The notes: generated by a model not told the origin, from the letters alone. DNA of 64,000 bases from Paraspadella gotoi (GCA_051294375.1 CM119270.1:2393273-2457272); one strand, 5' to 3'. Counted from the first letter of the stretch, positions 1 to 11,772 are shown. Numbers and translations: made by a program.

Positions 1-201
1 GACTTATATTTTTTTAACAAAGCCCAAGCGTCCTCCAATTTTTTTTTTTTGCCAATGACTGTTTGTCCAATTGTAACGCAGAACCTGTAGTTATTAAAGT
101 CTATCCCCCCCAAAAAAGAGGGAGTAACGGAAACCATTGCATTAATTAAAAATTATTGATTCAATCAAGCTTCTCAAGATATTCAAAATTTCAGTCCAAA
201 C

Positions 202-350
202 CTCGGGTTCCATCCACGGTTATCAACGCTGTGTCCTGATCTTCAGGATTTAGTGTTTTGCAATTTTTTTCATCTTCCCAATTTCCACAATCATTGATGC
301 CATTGCAGCCATGAACTTTTGGATCATAGCACATTCTTGATTGATGTCCG
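202..350 (-). CDS. Gene A exon 5: LDL-receptor class A repeat
   Basis: 149 nt, phase 2 in and phase 1 out, exactly as in gene B. It carries the LDLa calcium-site pattern GCNGINDCGNWEDEKNC. Only 6 of 49 residues differ from gene B exon 5, far fewer than in exons 1-4. The following exons are outside the window. Confidence 0.8.
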
Positions 351-1810
351 CTTCAAAATTTTATTCATATGGAAATTTTAAATGTGCATTTGATTAAATT
401 GAGAAGAAATGTTTTAGAATAGTTTAACTTAGCTTTTGTTAATCGTTAATTTTTTAGAAACTTTGGTTAACCATTCAAAATTCATTAAAATCAGTTAATT
501 TTATAACTTAAGGTATTTAAAGATGTTTTCTCTTTTACTTAATTTTAATCTTTTATATCAGATACATGATGTAAATATTAAAATTGGTAAATAAATCATT
601 AAAAAAATATAAAAATATTACAATCAAAAATTACCTTGAATTAATTATTAAAATAAGTATATTAATGGTTAACAGTTTAAGGTTATCAAACCCCTAGGTT
701 TGGCTTATAGAAATCTTTTAAGTTGCGCCGCGAGTTCTCGCGGAGCAACTCTATAAGTCACTTTTCGGTCCGTCAGAATGTCTGTCCGTTGGTCTGTCCT
801 ACTTATATTAAAATGCATATAATTTGCCTATAGTTGGTTTCACATTTGTAAAGACAGAAAAAACTAGGTGTCTTAACCGATTAAAGATAATTTTAACTGA
901 TCGGTTAATTTGGTAAAATTAACCGGTTAATTTTCAAATTTACTAATTTAAATTTTTATTTGTTTTATGTATTATAGTTTTCCTTTGCAAAGCTGTCAAC
1001 TATTTCTCAAAACTTTTTCCCCTATTCTCTTTCTTCTTCTTATAATTTTACCATATTAAAAAAAATAAACTATCAACTTTATATTTTCACCTTCACTTTC
1101 ATTTATTTCAATGTTTATTTTAACAATGTAGTTATTTATTACTTTCGTAGTTTCAATTTTTAATCATGTTACTGCTTACTTATTTACATTGGCTAAATGT
1201 ATTTTACTGTACTAACTGAATTTTAATTTCCTTTAATTTCCCTTTCTCAATCTAACTGTCCTTAACATGTACACATTGTACAGATCTGCTCAAAAAAAGT
1301 TTAAACTTTGAACCCGATACTATCTCACTTGTTTGTCGTCCTATTAAATAAAACTTGGATTCATTTGAAAGCCAAGACAAATATCTTTCATTCAAAATTT
1401 TAGCATTTTAACCGTTAATTAAAATTTTAAAAATTAACCATTTTATTGACGCCTAGAAAAACCCTCAATTTCAAGGGACTGCTAGCGCCGGCTTCAGGAA
1501 TTCCTAAAACTATAAAGAATAAAAGACAAAATTTTGATGTAGCGCATGTTATAAATACACGGGCAAAGACAGTTTTTAGTCATGTTATATGTAATGTCAT
1601 ATCATGTGATCAAAAGGAAATACACATGAATATAAAGTCACTGCGGCGCAACACATTGGAATTACCGTTCTTGTTTTTCTTATTTTTAGTCGGATCTGGT
1701 TATCAGCAGATCCTGACTCATAATTCACTTTGTCGGTCCGACGGTCCGCCCCCTCAATATTGTCGGGCACTAACTTATATCATGTCAGAACATCGAATTA
1801 TGATAAATTA

Positions 1811-1853
<43 letters not shown>

Positions 1854-4800
1854 CCGTCCGTCCGTCCCACCTTAGCAAAAAACACCAATTACTCGTGATT
1901 GGATGGATGGATTGGAATGAAATTTTGTGTGTGGGTAGGGAAGTGTGTGATTGAGCTGTATATGAAGTATATATGATGTTTCGATGGAATCGTCCGAGTG
2001 GAAATGAGTTTATGGAAAAAATAAAAAAATAATTTCACTATTTGAATACCAATTACTCAAGAGTGATGGGGCGATTGACTTGAAATTTTGTATTTGGGTA
2101 GGAAAGTGTGTGATTGAGCTGGAAATCAAGTTTCGATGGAATCGTTAGAGTGGAAATGAGTTTAAATGGAAAAAAACAAAAAACCTGTTTCACTAATTGA
2201 TTATGCTTCTTTTTCCTATTATATTAAATGTAAATGAAGGATGTATTAATAAATCAAATAATTAATCAGTAAATTAATGAATTAGTCAATTAATTAATCA
2301 ATAATTAATTAATTAGTCAATCAATCCGTCCATCCGTCCCATCTTAAGAAAAAGCTCCAATAACTCGTGATTGGCTGGTTGGATTGGAATGAAATTTTGT
2401 GTCTGGGTAGGACAGTGTGAGATGAAGCTGGATATAAAGTTTCGATGGAATCGTGCAAGTGGAAATGAGTTTAAATGGAAAAAACATAAGTTGCATTTAC
2501 TAAAATATTTTTATTTATTTTAACCAATAAATACTCTATTTAATCATAATTAGATGGATAGATTGAGTTGAAATTTTGTGTGTGGGTAGGAAAGCGTGTG
2601 ACGAAGCTTGATACAAAGTTTCGATGGAAACGTACGAATGGAAATGAGTTTAAATAAAAAAAATATGAGTCACATTTACTTGAATCTTTTTGCTTTCACG
2701 ATCTTGTTAGTCCTGCAATGTTACTTATTTTAACCCATAATTACTCGAATAATCATAATTGAATTAATAGATTGAAAAGAAAGTGTGTGAAGAAGCTTGA
2801 TATAAAGTTTTGATGGAATTGTGCCAGTGGAAATGAGTTTAAATGGAAAAAACATTAGTCACATCTACTTGATCTTTTTTATTTATGATTACTAATAAAT
2901 GTTTTAATTAATTAATGAATTAATTTTAAAAAATGATACAATTTAAAAAATTATGCAAGTTGAAAAAATTATGCAAGTTGAAAAAAATATGCAAGTTGAA
3001 AAAAATATGCAAGTTGAAAAAAATATGCAAGTTGAAAAAATTATGCAAGTTGAAAAAATTATGCAAGTTGAAAAAAATTATGCAGGTTGAAAAAATTATG
3101 CAAGTTGAAAAAATTATGCAAGTTGAAAAAATTATGCAAGTTGAAAAATTATGCAAGTTGAAAAAATTATGCAAGTTGAAAAATTATGCAAGTTGAAGAA
3201 ATTATGCAAGTTGAAAAAATGATGCAAGTTAAAAAAAAATAATGCAAATTGTAAAAATGATGTAAATTGAAAAAATGATGAGTTGAAAAATTATGTGCAT
3301 GGAAAAAATTATGCGAGTTAAAAAATGATGCGAGTTAAAAAAAAATTTAAAAAAATATTGTGATATACGATTAGCAGATTACCGCTTAATTATTGTAGGC
3401 AGATCCGACATTGTTTGCTCAAACTTGTTAAACTAACATTGACTCATAAGGATTAAAAATTTGCTTACTTGCTCATTCGAACATTGCAAGATCGCCATTT
3501 TTCTGGACAAAAGCATCGGTCAACGTTTTTGTCGACCACATTCTCCGCGCACTCATACTCCGATCCTTGAACAAGTGACATCAAAGAATTATTTGTTATT
3601 CCTCATTTGAGAGTTGTATTCCCTTTTTTATTTCAATTTTATTTTAATTTCAATTTTTTTCTTTACTGTTTTATCTTTTTTACTACCAATTTATTTAAAT
3701 TTTCTGTTTGATTAATTCAAAAACTATTGAATTATTATAAAATTCTTAGATTTTATAGATATTTAATATTAAATATGTTTTGACATATTAGATTATTGAA
3801 ACATTTTGAAAACAATTTTATATCTTTCAAATTTTAGTGTTGAGTCTCCTGTTAACAGATTTAACTGTGACGATTTAACTCCGAGGTTAATTAAAATTCT
3901 TTGGTGTCACTCGTATAGAGATACTAAGTAAGTATTACCATCTTTTCTTCTGCAGCGACAAACTTTATTTTTCCTGTTTAAAAATAGAAAATTTAGAATT
4001 ATTACACGATAGAGATGTGGTTTTTGCTCATAAACTAACTTAGTATCTTTCTAGAAGAGCTGTTGATGGGAATCAGTGGACGAAAACACGAGATTCCAGA
4101 CATTTTTTAAAGAAAGAAAAACATTTCTAACTCGTTTGCATTTGCTGTTGTCATTGTACAAAAATGGATTCATCGCATTTTGTTACTCGACCATCAACTC
4201 TCAACTGGAAAGACTCTACGTTTATGTAGATAAGGCGCTTCGTGGGCTGAAGATGACAGTCCGTAACTTCAATAAGCCCCTCTAGCAGCCATGGAACGGG
4301 ACCCTGGGCTTGGAACAAAGCTTGAGGGTTTGCCACGCCCCCAAGGCGGCTTACGGCCATCCCCACGCTTTCTGCAAGGGAGGTACCGGGTTGGGATTGA
4401 ACCCGGTACCTATGATGGCTTCACTCAATGAACTACCGGGTCACGACTGAAAGTGTCATGCTTTTAGGCGAGGTGAACTGATGCAATGCCCGACTACACA
4501 TATAAAAAAAGCTTCGAGATAAAGCAACAGACGGAAAAATGCTACAAATTGAGAGTTACTTGATGGAGAGCTCGCATAAAGCGGAGTCGATGCTGTCCCA
4601 GGAACAGGGTACCTCTTTTCTCTCTTCCCAATAACACGTTTCTGAGCAACATTCATTTTTTAATTGCTCTTTATGATCCTCGTTGCAAGATTTCGTCTGT
4701 CCCCTCACCTTTCTGTCAAAAACAAAAATAAAATTATTTTGTTACAAAACACGAACGGTTGAAGACTGGCGGCCTCGGAGCAGCACCCTCGCTTAACTTC

Positions 4801-5720
4801 CCCCCAGCCTTAGACTTAGACTTTGTCGTTGACCAATGGGAAGAAGGGAAAGGGAAAATGACAATATGGGTGATATAAGATAGACTAAATGTTTGGTTAA
4901 TGGTTAAGACTCAATTCCGTCCATTTCCGTCGATCTTTTTTGAACATCATCATTAGATGAAACAGAGAATTTTGATTTTCACAACGAATTTATTTAGATT
5001 AAAAACAGACATGTTTCGAACGTGTTTTCGTTCTTCATCAGTGTTTGAGTTTTGAAAATGTTATTCAAAATATATTTCAATTTTAATAAATATCAACATC
5101 AATATCTAAATATGAATATCATGAACGAAATGGACTTATAGACAAACTTAGTTGATCTAGTGACGTGATTGCTCTTCCCACGGGCGGTTAGAGGGGGGAC
5201 ACCCTCGCCTTAAGGGGAGAAAAAAAAAAGAAGAAAAATAAGAATAAAGTATACAGAGACATAAAATGAGAAGCAATATAATATCAAGAAACAGGACACA
5301 GGATATCGAACATAAACAATAATATAATGAAGAGACAGACAGAGAAAGAAAGAGAGAAAGACAGAAGGACAAGAAAGAAGAGAGCACAGATGAGAGACCG
5401 AACAACATAAATTACATCATACAGACCGCACAATATGGACTCATCCTACATTAACACATCTTATCAGAATTACATATGACTAGTAAACTACACCGGCAAT
5501 TTGTTTTTTTACCTCTGGAGAAAAAAACTTGTGGCACGCTTTTTGTTTAGGGTAAATATTTTGGGAAGACTTCGTATTGAAACATTTTTTTTACCTGTTA
5601 AAAATTGGGATATTATTTGTAGAACAGTTAAATATTTTTACAGTGTAAGGTTTTTATCTCACCATCTGATGGATTTTCGAGTGCAAGAAAGCACAAAAGG
5701 GTAAAATACCAAAGTTGCAT
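202..5720 (-). CDS. Gene A: 5' part of a Gla-like/LDLa mosaic secreted protein, paralogue of gene B
   Basis: Five exons are seen, in transcript order 5720-5663, 5594-5513, 4712-4560, 3565-3469 and 350-202; the rest lies beyond the left edge. Each matches an exon of gene B in order, and exon 1 (58 nt) and exon 5 (149 nt) have identical lengths in both genes. The product starts with a signal peptide (MQLWYFTLLCFLALENPSDG), then a basic propeptide with FTLNKKRATSFFLQR, a dibasic-type cleavage site RKVR, a Cys/Glu-rich domain with ECCSETCYWEERKEVPC, a short cysteine-rich exon and an LDLa repeat. Introns 1, 2 and the exon 4/5 junction are in phase. The exon 3 donor (phase 2) and the only visible exon 4 acceptor (phase 1) disagree by one base, so the gene may carry a frameshift, an unseen exon or a sequence error. 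A SINE and two tandem-repeat arrays sit in its introns. Confidence 0.72.
351..1796. other. Gene A intron 4, left part
   Basis: AT-rich non-coding DNA inside the intron between exons 5 and 4. It has a GC-richer patch near 725-800 rich in 'gtctgtccgt' words that recur at 1725-1870. No exon or RNA gene is visible. Confidence 0.5.
1797..1867. repeat. (GTCT)n microsatellite
   Basis: About ten GTCT units grading into GTCC. Open frames across it (SVCLSVCLSV) are by-products of the repeat. Confidence 0.9.
1884..2880. repeat. Diverged tandem repeat, about 160-300 bp spacing, five copies
   Basis: Five imperfect copies start near 1884, 2048, 2356, 2525 and 2737. Each contains TACTCnnGATTGGATGG-like, GAAATTTTGTGTNTGGGTAGG, GTTTCGATGGAATCG and GTGGAAATGAGTTTA blocks in the same order. 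The intervals differ because AT-rich spacer has been inserted. The array lies inside the gene A intron between exons 5 and 4. Confidence 0.8.
2940..3340. repeat. AATTATGCAAGTTGAAAA tandem array
   Basis: About twenty copies of an 18-19 bp unit, near-perfect from 2950 to 3210 and degenerate to 3340. The long lysine-rich and Phe/Asn-rich open frames on the two strands come from the repeat and are not genes. Confidence 0.95.
3469..3565 (-). CDS. Gene A exon 4: short cysteine-rich exon
   Basis: Encodes SEYECAENVVDKNVDRCFCP followed by EKWRSCNVRMS, and ends AGCAA/GTAAGC at phase 2. It matches gene B exon 4 (ending CNVRMS). The start used is the CAAG acceptor at 3566. The exon would be in phase only if the preceding exon ended one base differently. 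Confidence 0.65.
4228..4447 (-). mobile_element. tRNA-derived SINE, family S1
   Basis: Read on the minus strand it starts with a tRNA-like head: an A box in TAGTTCATTGAGTGAAGCC and a B box in GGGTTCAATCCC. A shared body (CAAACCCTCAAGCTTTGTTCC and others) ends in CTTCAGCCCACGAAGCGCC. The same element occurs at 22092-22327 and 46140-46362. It sits in gene A intron 3, which is also transcribed on the minus strand. Confidence 0.8.
4560..4712 (-). CDS. Gene A exon 3: furin-type site and Gla-like domain
   Basis: GACAG acceptor and AA/GTAACT donor. The exon completes RKVR and then encodes a Glu/Lys-rich helix-like stretch, ECCSETCYWEERKEVPC and a last cysteine in DSALCELSI. Cysteine spacing and the WEER-x-E-V core are the same as in gene B. 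Confidence 0.7.
5003..5046 (-). ncRNA. Type I hammerhead ribozyme of a Penelope-like element (fragment)
   Basis: On the minus strand the order is AAACA (stem I), CTGATGA, stem II GAACG/CGTTC with a 6-nt loop, GAAAC, a minimal C-AT-G stem III, the cleavage triplet GTC, and TGTTT closing stem I. All core nucleotides and both five-base stems are intact. A very small stem III is typical of the hammerheads reported in the terminal repeats of Penelope-like retroelements. Downstream AAATTCGTTGT words recur near 18451, 22430 and 51560. It lies in gene A intron 2. No reverse transcriptase remains nearby. Confidence 0.75.
5513..5594 (-). CDS. Gene A exon 2: propeptide with gamma-carboxylation-site-like motif
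   Basis: AACAG acceptor and GAG/GTAAAA donor; phase 1 in, phase 2 out, as in gene B. It encodes a lysine-rich segment ending in FTLNKKRATSFFLQR. It is one codon longer than the gene B exon because of a run of seven T that adds a Phe. Confidence 0.72.
5663..5720 (-). CDS. Gene A exon 1: signal peptide
   Basis: The ATG at 5720 opens a 19-codon hydrophobic leader followed by a GTGAGA donor at phase 1. It aligns residue for residue with gene B exon 1 (both contain LLCFLAL and NP near the end), which supports this start. Confidence 0.75.
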
Positions 5721-7192
5721 TTTAAATTTGGTCCATACCTAAATTAAATTTTAAAAAAGATTGGTATTTTTGTTTGAAACGAAAATTAATTTTAAAAGTT
5801 TTATAAACACTCAGATTTTCTTACATGAACAAGAGCAAGTTGAATATATCTAAGTGCAGGTACTTAAGGAGAACCGTTTTTATACCTACTCAACTAAAAA
5901 ACATACGATTTTTTTCTAAACTGGATATCTGAGGAGCACCAAAACTAGATATTCCAGTTTTTATTTGCACCGTCAGAAATCGCCAGATCTGCAATCATCT
6001 ACGATTTTTCCACCATTTTTCTTTGATTCTTGGTTTTTGCCAGGCAGAGAGAAAGAGACCAGAAACAAGAGTCAAAAAAGTTTTTATTGCTTGGTACTTA
6101 AAACTAAAGTTACCATTCAGAATCACAAGCAAGGTAAAACTACATCAAGCAACATTTTTTGGACCTTTTATGACCTTGACCTCGGAAATTGGGTCGTGAA
6201 TCTCAAAGTTTTTTCTCCAAAGCCTCTTTTCAAATTAATTGGATAGAATCGGATTCGCTTCGGTGATTTTTGACTTAAAATCATTTATAATTAAAAAAAA
6301 AAAACCGTCTAATCTTCGTCAACTAATAATACCCGGTTATCCAAAAAAACTATGCTTTGATGCCGAATTTTTTTGGGGGATTTTTTCCTTTGACCAAAAG
6401 TGTTTGATTGGGCATTTCTTGGCAAGTATCGAGCTTGTCTTTCTGATATTGAGAAAATGTACTATAGCCTTGTCCAGTTATCGTGAAATTCGGTAAAATT
6501 CATTTTCTATTGCCTCGTAGTAATGTTCAATTTATTTTCTACTTAACGACGTAATAACATCTATTATTATCTAATAATATCATCATTTTTTATACAAACC
6601 ATCGAAATGTTAAAAAAAATTATGTTTTTTTTTCTTCGTATAATATTTTGATTAAACAAAATCGTTTGTTCAATGAATGGTACACTTTTGTTAGACATCT
6701 GGGTAAAGCAACTCGTATCGATTGCCGTGGCATTTGACACGACCGTGGCCGGAAGACTCGACGATCAGTCAAAATCTGGGTCTGGGTATAATTAATGTGG
6801 ACGGTAAAAGAAAAAAAAAAAACACCGATCGGCTTCGATAAATTTTGAAATATTCGGCAACCAAAAAAGACATCGCTAAAATAACAAAAAAAGTATAAAT
6901 ATTTTAAAGTTAGATTGATTAGGTTGGTTGAAACGTAGTAAGTACTTAAAAAGTTAATTTTTTAATCATTAGAAATTTGCCTTTAGAAAGGGTCAGAGAT
7001 TTAGGATGCAGGAACACATATTAAGACAAAAGAGAATCAAAAATACTTTTTTGCCGCAAAAATTAATAGATTGGCTCTTTAAGTATTTTTCACAGCAGGA
7101 TTAGTTGTTTTCGCCAACACAGCTGAATTTATTTATCATTAGGTAAGCTCTTTTGATGTACGTGGCGCGGGTTTGCGTCTTTATTGTCGTCT
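5721..7192. other. Intergenic, upstream of gene A
   Basis: AT-rich DNA with poly-A runs. The two open frames at 5965-6246 and 6239-6496 show no domain-like composition, and I do not call them genes. The promoter of gene A should lie just right of 5720, but no convincing TATA box or other core element stands out. Confidence 0.4.
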
Positions 7193-7546
7193 NNNNNNNN
7201 NNNNNNNNNNNNNNNNNNNNNNNNNNNNNNNNNNNNNNNNNNNNNNNNNNNNNNNNNNNNNNNNNNNNNNNNNNNNNNNNNNNNNNNNNNNNNNNNNNNN
7301 NNNNNNNNNNNNNNNNNNNNNNNNNNNNNNNNNNNNNNNNNNNNNNNNNNNNNNNNNNNNNNNNNNNNNNNNNNNNNNNNNNNNNNNNNNNNNNNNNNNN
7401 NNNNNNNNNNNNNNNNNNNNNNNNNNNNNNNNNNNNNNNNNNNNNNNNNNNNNNNNNNNNNNNNNNNNNNNNNNNNNNNNNNNNNNNNNNNNNNNNNNNN
7501 NNNNNNNNNNNNNNNNNNNNNNNNNNNNNNNNNNNNNNNNNNNNNN
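7193..7546. other. Assembly gap, 354 N
   Basis: Run of N next to a long GA tract, probably a microsatellite that broke the assembly. Confidence 1.
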
Positions 7547-7800
<254 letters not shown>

Positions 7801-7842
7801 TTTCGATTTTTGTTTGGATGGGATAAAGAATGCAGCGGAGTC

Positions 7843-7846
7843 GTCA

Positions 7847-7877
<31 letters not shown>

Positions 7878-7910
7878 AGGAGACCACGATGATGAGGACG
7901 ATTAAAACGA

Positions 7911-7950
<40 letters not shown>

Positions 7951-7951
7951 A
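7843..7951. repeat. (GAC)n trinucleotide repeat
   Basis: Mostly pure GAC units, interrupted once near 7880-7910. Poly-Asp or poly-Val/Ser frames here are repeat translation. Confidence 0.95.
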
Positions 7952-8024
7952 ACTTTATTTTTTCTCTAATTGGTCGAACTAAATTTTACGTCAAACAGTG
8001 TTTGTAGTTTTTCAAGACACCAAT

Positions 8025-8150
8025 GGCACCAAAGCGGTTTACGTCCATCCTCACGTTTCCCTTTGGTTAAAGACCGGTTTGGCTTTACTCGATGAGACAC
8101 CGGGACAGGAATAAGGGCGTGATATGTAAATTGCGAAATGAACCCGGTCA
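8025..8150 (-). mobile_element. Degenerate S1-type SINE fragment
   Basis: Minus-strand reading gives CCGGTGTCTCATCGAGTAAA (A-box region of S1), then GGATGGACGTAAACCGCTTT matching the S1 body. The B box is eroded. Confidence 0.5.
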
Positions 8151-8499
8151 ATTCCCGCTACACATTTGGTGAATAACTAACAACTATGTTTTTAATTTCT
8201 CTTTCAATAAATCAATTTTTAAACAAAGAAAGCACGTCTTAAACAGGAAATAAATTGTTTTTCACCTCATTATCCGTTCTTGCCCAACAAGCATCTTACC
8301 TTTCCTTCTTTCCTCACCCTATTGGCCCTTCCCAACTCAATTCCTCCCCACTTCACCAACCACCACCCCTCCACATCCCAACCTTTTTCCCCCTAGGGAT
8401 GGCGTCACAGTTGGTCGTCAAGGTGTTTTGTATTGTCCCCCTGGGAGCAGTGAAAAGAAAATCCGCGATGGGAGAAAAATAAAAAGAAACGCTGCTTTT

Positions 8500-9480
8500 T
8501 CAACCTTTTTTCCCCTTTTTCTCTCTCTCTTTTATATTTCTTTCCTTTTCTCCCTTTTTTTCTTTCCACCACTTTTTTTCTTCTTCTTCCTACTTTTTTC
8601 CCTTTCTTTCATTTCCTCCTTTTTTTCCTTTCCTCCTTTTTTCGCTCACATTTCTTTCTTTTTATTCCCTTTTTTCTTTCCTCCTTTTTTCCCTCTTTTT
8701 TTCTATTTTCCCTTTTTTTCCTTTCTTCCCTTTCCTTTCTTTCCTTTTTTCTTTTCTTCTCTCTTTTTTTCCTTTTTTCCCTTTTTTCTTTCTTTTTTTT
8801 ATTCTTTTTCTTTCCTTTCCTTCCTTCTTTAAATTTTTTTTCCTTTCCTCTTTTTGTCTCTCACATTTCTTTTTCTTCCCTCTTTTGTCTATCTTTCATT
8901 TTTCCTTCCTTTTTTTTTTCTTTCTTCCCTTTCCTTCTTTTCCTCTCTTCCTTTCCTTCTTTCCTCCCTTTTCTCCATTATCTCTCCGCTAATTTCGTAG
9001 GCCGGGATTTTTTCCTGTGGCTCCTCAGCTTCTCTTTCGTCTGTTTTTTTTCTCTTTTCTTTTCCTTTTCCTCTCTTCTCTTCTCTAGTCTTTCAACCAA
9101 TATAAAAATTATTCATTCATTTACTCAATTTTATTAAAATAAAAAAATAAAATATCACACACCTAATAATAATATATAAAATATATATTTTATTTTCATT
9201 ATTTTTCGTCTTTTATCTTTCAATATTTCTTCTTTTCCTCTCTTGTTTTCTTTTTTGTTCTTTCTTCCTTTCTTTTTCTCCTTCTCTTTCTTTCCCCTAC
9301 TTTCTTTTTTTCCTTTCTTTTTCTCCTTCTCTTTATTTCCCCCACTTTCTTTTTTTCCTTTCTTTTTCTCCTTCTCTTTCTTTCCCCCACTTTCTTTTTT
9401 TTTGTTTCTTTTTCTCCTTCTCTTTCTTTCCGCCACTTTATTTTTTTCCTTTCTTTTCCCCCTGCCTTTTTTCCCCTCTT
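8500..9480. repeat. Polypyrimidine tract with a tandem block at 9255-9450
   Basis: Almost unbroken T/C on the plus strand (8500-9080). From 9255 a 58-bp unit built on CTTTCTTTTTCTCCTTCTCT is repeated about three times. Open frames here are low-complexity artefacts. Confidence 0.9.
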
Positions 9481-10375
9481 CTCTCTCTTCCTCATCTCAT
9501 TCTCACGCGATTCCTCTCGCTCTCTCGATTTCTCGCCTTTCCTCTCGCTCTCTCGATTTCTCTTTCGACGAAATTCCCTAGAGATTGTTCCCCACCATTT
9601 AGAGGAAATAATTATATAATGAACGCCTTAATATAACCAAATAGGAAATGTTTGTACATATAAACAGACTGTGGCATTTCTGATTAATAGGAGTTTTATC
9701 TGTTTCATCTCTGAGTGAAATCAAAGAGAAAAGATTCAGAATTGCATTATTTAATATATATGAGGAGATGCAAAGTAAATGCAAAAAACCGAAAATTAGG
9801 AAACTGGTAATAAAGGATCATAAATAAATAATAAATGATAAATGATAATAATTCGTCTTTTCACTTTGGACTTTGGACAGGCTTTGGTGGGTTAAAGGCC
9901 CCATTGTTGTCACAAGTTAAAACATCGCAATACTCTGCAATGTGTTATACATCACTGAATTAAAATTTAAACTCCCTAATATTATTAGTAATAAGGCTAA
10001 AAAACAGGTGCAATTAGAATAAACTGAGCAAATCAATGTGCAATTCCTAGATATAAAGTGTAAAAAAGTGTAAAAACTCAATGCACAAAAGCGACGGTAC
10101 GAACAGCCGCAGCTTTTTTAAACTCACCCAGCAGCGAAGCGGCCGATAACTGGGTAAGTGCCTCTCTTGTCCGGAGTAGGTCTCCTTCAAGAGGGTAAGT
10201 AAGAAACCTTTGAAGAGGTTCACCTCTAAAGGCTTTTTAATGATGGCTCGTCAAAAAATAGCTGAGCTCTGCGTATTCCTTTCTCCCGGGTGGAACTGAA
10301 GGTCCGAGAAACTTTTCCGCAAAACTCTCCACTTTTTCGTCCATGCACTCTCTCTCACTTTCTCTCTGTCTCCCT

Positions 10376-10378
<3 letters not shown>
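9481..10378. other. Intergenic, no gene seen
   Basis: Mixed AT-rich sequence. A GC-richer patch at 10095-10250 contains two GGGTAAGT words, but no coding frame or RNA fold is evident. Confidence 0.4.

Positions 10379-10457
<79 letters not shown>
10379..10457. repeat. (CT)n microsatellite
   Basis: About 39 uninterrupted CT units. Confidence 0.98.
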
Positions 10458-10460
<3 letters not shown>

Positions 10461-11378
10461 AATGTTGTCTCGCTCTCCCCATGTTTATGAGCCAGACGTA
10501 AGGAGCGGAGCTTATATTCCTTTGTTTTTTTTTCCATGGTGGCGATGGAATTGGTCCCATAAAGCAAGAGGTTGTCCTGCGTTTCGGTCCTGATTAATTT
10601 TCATTATTTTATTCCACTTCTCTTCTCTTATTTTGTTTTTCGTAAAAGTGGACCAATTAAGTTTATATTCCAAACTACTCAAACGGGTTTTTTTTTCTTC
10701 GTTTTACGTAGTATGTTAGTTTTATACATTTATTATCTTTTCATAAATTATCTATGGACTTTCATGATAACGCTATTCGAAAGAGTCAAGTAATTGATTC
10801 GCCAAAATCTTTTTCGTCTAACAATTAAAACAATTAAAAACAAATTAGTTTTGAGAATTTTGTTTTATATATACTTCGTATGTATATTATAAATCATGAT
10901 ACAAAAAGGCGTAACTTGTCTAATCACTAAATGTTTAAATTTCGCCTATTTATAGGAAGATTTCGCTTATATATATACACCGATCGAAAATAGGGGGCGG
11001 GGACCGGGGGGCGGGGGGGGTGGTAATTACGGGTGGAAAGATGACAGAGAAAAATATTTAATATGAAAGAAAAAACAGTGAAATATGGCAGAGTTATAAG
11101 ACACATGCAACGGTTATAATGTTTGTAGTTTCGAAAACAATTTAAAAACTTGAAGCATCGTAAAATGTCATTTCATGAGTATTAAAAAAACTTTTGCACA
11201 AAACAATTGGCAAAAAAAAGGAATATTAAATGCGCCCCGTCCTATTACAACTTGTTAACAGGTCGTTCAACAACATAATATAACCATAGACCAACCTACA
11301 ACATTATGTATTCATAAAACTATTGACAAGTTTTGTTAACTTTGTTAAATTTGAAACAGTTTCTTAAAATAAAACGAC
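10458..11378. other. Intergenic, downstream of gene B
   Basis: AT-rich with a G-rich run near 10994-11030. No coding frame is supported. The 3' end of the gene B transcript must fall here or in the adjoining MITE. Confidence 0.4.
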
Positions 11379-11380
11379 TA

Positions 11381-11724
11381 CAGAAGGTTTCATATTATAA
11401 AATAAGGTACCCCTTTTTTGTGACCAGAGCACGTTCCTAGAAAACTACTGGACAAAATTTATTGAAATTAAGTATGAATGATCCCTATTTAAATACGAAT
11501 AGAACTATCGCGTCGAATTTCAATATTTTACCCCTGAGCCGAGATATGGGGCCCCAGAGGGGTCACCCTTAGGGGCAAAAAATTGTTTTCATTATTTTTG
11601 TTTTTAACAGTTGCATAGAATTTTACTTTAAATGTAAAATTTCATGAAATTCGATCAGATAGTTTGGTAGGAACAGATTCTGGTCACAAAAATGGGGTAC
11701 CTCTTTTTAATATGAAGCCTTCTG
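11381..11724. mobile_element. 344-bp MITE, Tc1/mariner type
   Basis: Terminal inverted repeats of about 48 bp begin CAGAAGG and run to GTGACCAGA on both ends with few mismatches; both contain GGTACCCC. It is flanked by TA at 11379-11380 and 11725-11726, the target duplication expected for Tc1/mariner elements. The interior has no transposase. It lies 48 bp past the gene B stop codon, so it probably forms part of that gene's 3' UTR. Confidence 0.85.
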
Positions 11725-11772
11725 TAGATAAGTAATGAATGATACTATTTATACTACCATACTAACAACAAA

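Noticed and set aside
2926-3196. Lysine-rich or Asn/Phe-rich repeat proteins
   Set aside because: Pure by-products of an 18-bp AT-rich tandem array present on both strands.
10095-10250. Spliced-leader RNA candidate because of repeated GGGTAAGT
   Set aside because: No Sm site, no stem structure and no second copy found in the window.
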